Assembly (NCBI GenBank): GCA_024403715.1 | Contig: JAKSRJ010000017.1 | Span: forward strand, 1 to 46,278 | Reading direction: 5' to 3' | Length of the DNA stretch: 46,278 nucleotides | Source of the DNA: Saccharofermentans sp. | GTDB taxonomy: Bacteria > Bacillota > Clostridia > Saccharofermentanales > Saccharofermentanaceae | Shown: one piece after another, positions 42,806 to 46,278 of the stretch | Layout of the letters: each line of letters begins with the position of its first letter | Position numbering within the stretch: position 1 is the first letter of the stretch | Program-made: the position numbers and the translations under genes | Notes under the pieces: model-generated | Told to the model about the DNA's origin: nothing | Database searches by the model: none | What the model saw: the letters and a program-made list of their open reading frames with translations, nothing else

Positions 42806-42820
42806 GGGTGGTAGTTTTTA

Positions 42821-44071
42821 GTGTCAAATAAGTACGAGTTGTATGGTGTAGCTGATGAAGCAGCGGTTGTAGCTGAAAAAGCTGAGAAATTAATAGCACC
42901 AGTCATTAAGAATATTGAAGAGATTAGAGAATATAACCAGATGAGAGTTCTGGAAGCTTTTCGTACTCATAAGTTTTCAGAGAGTTGTATGGGTATTACT
43001 ACTGGTTATGGTTACGATGATGTGGGTCGTGAAAAGATTGAAGAAATCTTTGCTGATATTATGGGTGCACAAAAAGCTTATGTAAGAATACAGATAAGCT
43101 CTGGAACCCAAGCTATTTCCGCAATGCTTTACGGTATAACAAGACCTGGAGATAAGATTCTTTCTGCTACTGGCCGTCCATACGATACTTTGGCTTCTAC
43201 ATTAGGGTTAGATGAGAAAACATACGATGGCTCACTGAGAAATTATGGTATCGAATATGATGAAGTTGAACTTAAGGCTGATGGCAGTCCTGATATAGAT
43301 GCTTTACTATCAAAAATTGATGACAGCGTAAGGGTTGTATTCATACAGAAATCCCGTGGATACACAGGAAGAAGAGCTCTTTTGGGCGAAGATATTAAGC
43401 TTATAGCTGACAGTGTTCATGCGGTTTCGAAGGATATTATTGTGGCAGTAGATAATTGTTATGGTGAATTCACTGAAAAGCAGGAACCTTGTGCTTTGGG
43501 AGCTGATATTTGTGCTGGTTCTCTAATTAAGAATGCAGGTGGTGGAATTGCTCCATCTGGTGGATATATAGCAGGAAATGAAGATCTTGTTGAGAAGGTT
43601 GCTCGACATATATCTGCGCCAGGTCTTGGTAGTGAAGTAGGTCCGTCATTAGGTTTTAACAGACAGATTGCTCAAGGTATATTTATGGCGCCTCACGTTG
43701 TTGCAGAATGTTTAAGAGGTGCAGTACTTGCAGCTGCAATGTTTGAGATTTCTGGCTATAAGACTTTTCCTGCATATAATGAGGATAGAGGTGACATTGT
43801 TCAAACTATTGTTTTTGAAGACAAGGATAAGCTTGTTAACTATTGTGGTAAGGTTCAGCAGTGTTCTCCAGTTGATTCGTATGTAACTCCAGAACCATGG
43901 GATATGCCAGGTTATGAAGATCAGGTAGTTATGGCAGCCGGTACATTTACATTTGGTGCTACTACTGAATTTTCATGTGATGGGCCTATTAAGCCTCCAT
44001 ATATTGCATATATGCAGGGAGGCTTGGTTTCTGAGCAAGTTAAACTTGCAGTTATGAGGGCTTTGTCCTAA
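42821..44071 (+). CDS. Methionine-gamma-lyase-family PLP protein (aluminium-resistance family)
   Basis: A 416-residue PLP-dependent fold-type I protein, the family often labelled aluminium resistance protein or YnbB. Signature segments are FRTHKFSESCMGITTGYGYDD, VRIQISSGTQAISAMLYG and RPGDKILSATGRPYDTL. IVAVDNCYGEF supplies the aspartate for the PLP ring, and GSLIKNAGGGIAPSGGY carries the PLP lysine K237. Length is normal. The start is GTG 42821, with AAGGGTGG before it. Its physiological substrate is not established; a carbon-sulphur lyase activity is possible from the fold. It is often found near division or tRNA-modification genes in Firmicutes. Confidence 0.88.
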   Translation: MSNKYELYGVADEAAVVAEKAEKLIAPVIKNIEEIREYNQMRVLEAFRTHKFSESCMGITTGYGYDDVGREKIEEIFADIMGAQKAYVRIQISSGTQAISAMLYGITRPGDKILSATGRPYDTLASTLGLDEKTYDGSLRNYGIEYDEVELKADGSPDIDALLSKIDDSVRVVFIQKSRGYTGRRALLGEDIKLIADSVHAVSKDIIVAVDNCYGEFTEKQEPCALGADICAGSLIKNAGGGIAPSGGYIAGNEDLVEKVARHISAPGLGSEVGPSLGFNRQIAQGIFMAPHVVAECLRGAVLAAAMFEISGYKTFPAYNEDRGDIVQTIVFEDKDKLVNYCGKVQQCSPVDSYVTPEPWDMPGYEDQVVMAAGTFTFGATTEFSCDGPIKPPYIAYMQGGLVSEQVKLAVMRALS

Positions 44072-44091
44072 ACTTATTTTTGGTGAATAAA

Positions 44092-45864
44092 ATGCCTGAT
44101 AATAATGAGAGACAATGGTTTGAAAATGATAAAGTTCCTTCTGATTCTAGAAGGAATGGTAAGAATAGGCCTTCAAAAAAGGACTTAACTAAGCCTGACG
44201 ACAAAAAACGTAAGGCAATTCAGGTTCATACTAGCGGAAATAATCAGAAGCGTCCACCTAGACCTAATAGAGAACAAGGTTCAAGACCTACAGCAAATTC
44301 TGTAGCTCCTGTTAAAAATGGAGAGCATAAGCCTAATTTACAGAATAAGCCTAAAAATAAGACTCATAGTGCACCTGTTGCTTCTACTAAAGGCAAGAAG
44401 ACCAATCCCAATAGAAAGATAGTTGATAACAATCAACCTCCTTTCCCTATGAAGGAAGAGGCAATTAAGGCGGAAGAAATAAAGAAGCGTGAATTGCAAA
44501 AGAAAACTGAAGCAAAAAAAGCTGAAGCACAGCGTAAAGCTGAAGCTGCAAAAAAGGCTAAAAGTGATCCTGTAGATATTCGTAAGAAAAGTTCTAGAAG
44601 AAGTGCACTTTTTAATTCTGCATTGGCAACTTTGTTAGTCTTAGTTGGAATTTTGGTTGTATTTATTATTGTTCATCATCTATATGATTATTTTGCTGTT
44701 AAGCCAAATCTCGAATTTGTCACCACAGGTTCGATTGAGCATACTATCGGATCAAGGGCAATCTTTGTAAGAGATGAAAATATTGTTTTGTCTAGCCATT
44801 CCGGAGATGTAGTAACTGAAGCTGCTGAAGGGTCTCGTGTTGCTGCTGGTCAATCCTTGGCTATGGTTGTACCAGATGATATGCAGGCCGTTGTAGTTAA
44901 TCTTCGTAATACACAGTCTCAGATTTCAGATGTACAGCAGGAATTGATTGCTCAGGGTTTGGCAGAAGGAGCAGAAGATATATATAGTGATATCAACCAA
45001 TCTCTTGATCCTATTATAAATATGTTAAGACTTGATGCTAGTAGTGGTAATTTAAGTGAGATATCATCATACGCATCATCAATATCTGTACTTCTTAATC
45101 AACGAGAACTTGAGCTTTCTGAGTTGGATTTTGATGATGAGCGTTTGAGAACGTTAAGATCAGATGAACGTGGATATGAGTCTACTTTACAGAACCGTGC
45201 GACAGTCATTAATGCTCCAGAGCCTGGTATAGTATCTTACAAATTAGATGGACTTGAGAATGCTCTATCATTTGAGGTCTTATTAAATACTGATGCTGGT
45301 ACTATTAGAGATTATATTAATGGTGCGGTAGGAGTTATCCCATCTAACCTACGTGTTGATGCAGGTCAACCAATTGCTAGAATTGCCAAAAATGACGAGC
45401 AGTATATTGCTTGTTTCTTGAATGAATCGGACGCTCCTGCTTCTGCTTTCGAAGTTGGTACTCAGCACACTATTATTGTTGGTTCAGAAGGTGTAAGTAT
45501 TGGTAAGTGTATCGTTGAACGCATTCAAATTACTGATAACGGTAATTATCTTGTTGTTTTTTCTACTACAAGATACGTTGAGGATTTGCTCGATGTAAGA
45601 ACCGCTGACATTGAGGTTGTTATTACTGAGACATCAGGTATGAGGGTTCCATCTTCGTCTCTGGTAAATCCTGATTATAGTCGAGGTGTCGCTACAATTT
45701 ATGTTAACGATCAAGGATTTTGCACTGAAATGGGCGTATTAATTCAGGACTATGATAGAGAGTTTGCAATCATTAGCCCAATGGGTGATTCCCATTCTCC
45801 AAGTTTGCAGACAGTATATATAACCAATCCTAGTTCAGTAAGGCCGGGGGATCAGGTAAGTTAA
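44092..45864 (+). CDS. HlyD-like membrane protein with long charged cytoplasmic N-terminus
   Basis: About 590 residues. Residues 1 to about 168 are disordered, rich in Lys, Asn, Pro and Arg, ending in a charged helical stretch (KAEEIKKRELQKKTEAKKAE). One transmembrane helix follows (about 173-196). The outer part has an HlyD-like barrel-sandwich (SHSGDVVTEAAEGSRVAAGQ), a helical hairpin and a second barrel (VINAPEPGIVSYKLDG), then beta domains. This class lies just before yggS (ylmE) of the division-linked ylm cluster in many clostridia, as here. I prefer ATG 44092 (GGTGA five bases upstream); TTG 44080 and GTG 44083 are alternatives. An adaptor or envelope role is likely but unproven. The stop overlaps the yggS start (TAATG). 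Confidence 0.8.
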   Translation: MPDNNERQWFENDKVPSDSRRNGKNRPSKKDLTKPDDKKRKAIQVHTSGNNQKRPPRPNREQGSRPTANSVAPVKNGEHKPNLQNKPKNKTHSAPVASTKGKKTNPNRKIVDNNQPPFPMKEEAIKAEEIKKRELQKKTEAKKAEAQRKAEAAKKAKSDPVDIRKKSSRRSALFNSALATLLVLVGILVVFIIVHHLYDYFAVKPNLEFVTTGSIEHTIGSRAIFVRDENIVLSSHSGDVVTEAAEGSRVAAGQSLAMVVPDDMQAVVVNLRNTQSQISDVQQELIAQGLAEGAEDIYSDINQSLDPIINMLRLDASSGNLSEISSYASSISVLLNQRELELSELDFDDERLRTLRSDERGYESTLQNRATVINAPEPGIVSYKLDGLENALSFEVLLNTDAGTIRDYINGAVGVIPSNLRVDAGQPIARIAKNDEQYIACFLNESDAPASAFEVGTQHTIIVGSEGVSIGKCIVERIQITDNGNYLVVFSTTRYVEDLLDVRTADIEVVITETSGMRVPSSSLVNPDYSRGVATIYVNDQGFCTEMGVLIQDYDREFAIISPMGDSHSPSLQTVYITNPSSVRPGDQVS

Positions 45865-46278
45865 TGGACTGTTCAGAAGAATTAGTTGTTGAATTAAAGA
45901 AAAATGCTGATGCAGTTCGAGCTAAATTAGCTGCAGCTTGTTTTGAAGCGGGAAGAGATATTAATGAAGTAACTCTCGTTGGAGTGTCTAAGGTGTTTCC
46001 TGTCGAATATGCTGAAGCTGCATTCATTGGTGGGCTTGTTGATTTAGGCGAGAATAAAGTTCAGGAATTAGTACCTAAGTCTGAGAGACTTCATGAGTTA
46101 GGACTTGAACCTAATTGGCACCTAATTGGTACATTACAGCGTAATAAGGTTAAGTATATTATTGGAAAGACACATCTTATCCATTCAGTAAATACACTTG
46201 AATTAGCTCAAGAGATTTCTAAGAGATCTATAGCTAATGGTATAGTAACGGATATTTTGTTACAGGGAAATGTCTCGA
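45864..46278 (+). CDS. yggS: YggS/YlmE PLP-homeostasis protein, cut by the window end
   Basis: The first 138 residues of a YggS (PROSC/YlmE) protein, still open at the window edge. Family motifs are VTLVGVSKVFPVE with the PLP lysine, DLGENKVQELVPK, WHLIGTLQRNKVKYI and IHSVNTLELAQEI, then ILLQGNVS. The protein binds pyridoxal phosphate and keeps its level in balance. ATG 45864 overlaps the previous stop (TAATG) with GGGGGATCAGG upstream. In clostridia this gene usually leads into sepF-ylmG-ylmH-divIVA, so division genes probably follow outside the window. Confidence 0.92.
   Translation, partial: MDCSEELVVELKKNADAVRAKLAAACFEAGRDINEVTLVGVSKVFPVEYAEAAFIGGLVDLGENKVQELVPKSERLHELGLEPNWHLIGTLQRNKVKYIIGKTHLIHSVNTLELAQEISKRSIANGIVTDILLQGNVS

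Overview
The window reads as one contiguous, gene-dense chromosomal stretch of an AT-rich Clostridia-type Firmicute. The signs are: strong AGGAGG-type ribosome sites; a rimP-nusA-rnpM-ylxQ-infB-rbfA-nrnA-truB-ribF cluster in Gram-positive order; a PadR/HAAS pair; YesM/YesN-type two-component proteins; a GntR-LacI type arabinose repressor; a transketolase split into two genes; and a yggS (ylmE) gene next to an HlyD-like protein. The arginine codon AGA is used heavily. I cannot name the genus; a gut or rumen Oscillospiraceae/Saccharofermentans-like bacterium would fit. Every gene runs on the + strand except araR.

Layout. (1) 115-516: a small P-loop protein of unknown role, followed by a terminator. 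(2) 625-10990: the translation/ribosome-maturation operon, running on into RNA turnover, flavin synthesis, lipoprotein maturation (lgt) and cell elongation (rodA). (3) 11118-15555: a PadR regulator with a HAAS-domain membrane protein and a one-helix protein, then a lone glucose-family PTS EIIC with a lysine-rich tail, then an ABC ATPase and permease. (4) 15690-23077: a zinc-ribbon membrane protein, the primary sigma factor with a very long lysine-rich N-terminus, four tightly coupled genes of a divergent Rnf-like redox complex, and tRNA-Arg(CCT). A large hairpin and four 38-bp direct repeats follow the tRNA. (5) 23330-28442: a membrane diguanylate cyclase, a YesN-type response regulator, a YesM-type histidine kinase and a sugar-binding lipoprotein, apparently one sensing operon. 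(6) 28443-40141: divergent araR, then a ribose/galactofuranose-type ABC importer (binding protein, ATPase, two permeases), an FGGY kinase, araA, araD and the two transketolase halves. Together these form a complete route from external L-arabinose to the pentose phosphate pool. (7) 40256-46278: a polytopic membrane protein, a second PTS EIIC-like protein, a methionine-gamma-lyase-family PLP enzyme, an HlyD-like protein with a charged cytoplasmic extension, and the start of yggS.

The most unusual part is the Rnf-like block at 18092-22989. RnfC keeps both 4Fe-4S motifs and a flavin/NADH glycine motif. RnfD has SGYH where SGAT, the covalent FMN site, would be expected, and the C-terminal SGATITS of RnfG reads DGDEITS. 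An inserted second FMN-binding-like domain in RnfG keeps a threonine (DGVT). No rnfB or separate rnfA/rnfE is present; a single 408-residue membrane protein occupies their place. This could be a remodelled electron-transfer complex with altered flavin content, encoded in the operon of the housekeeping sigma factor.

The arabinose region has a neat architecture. The lipoprotein encoded with the histidine kinase is a clear paralogue of the importer's binding protein, so one copy probably senses sugar while the other delivers it.
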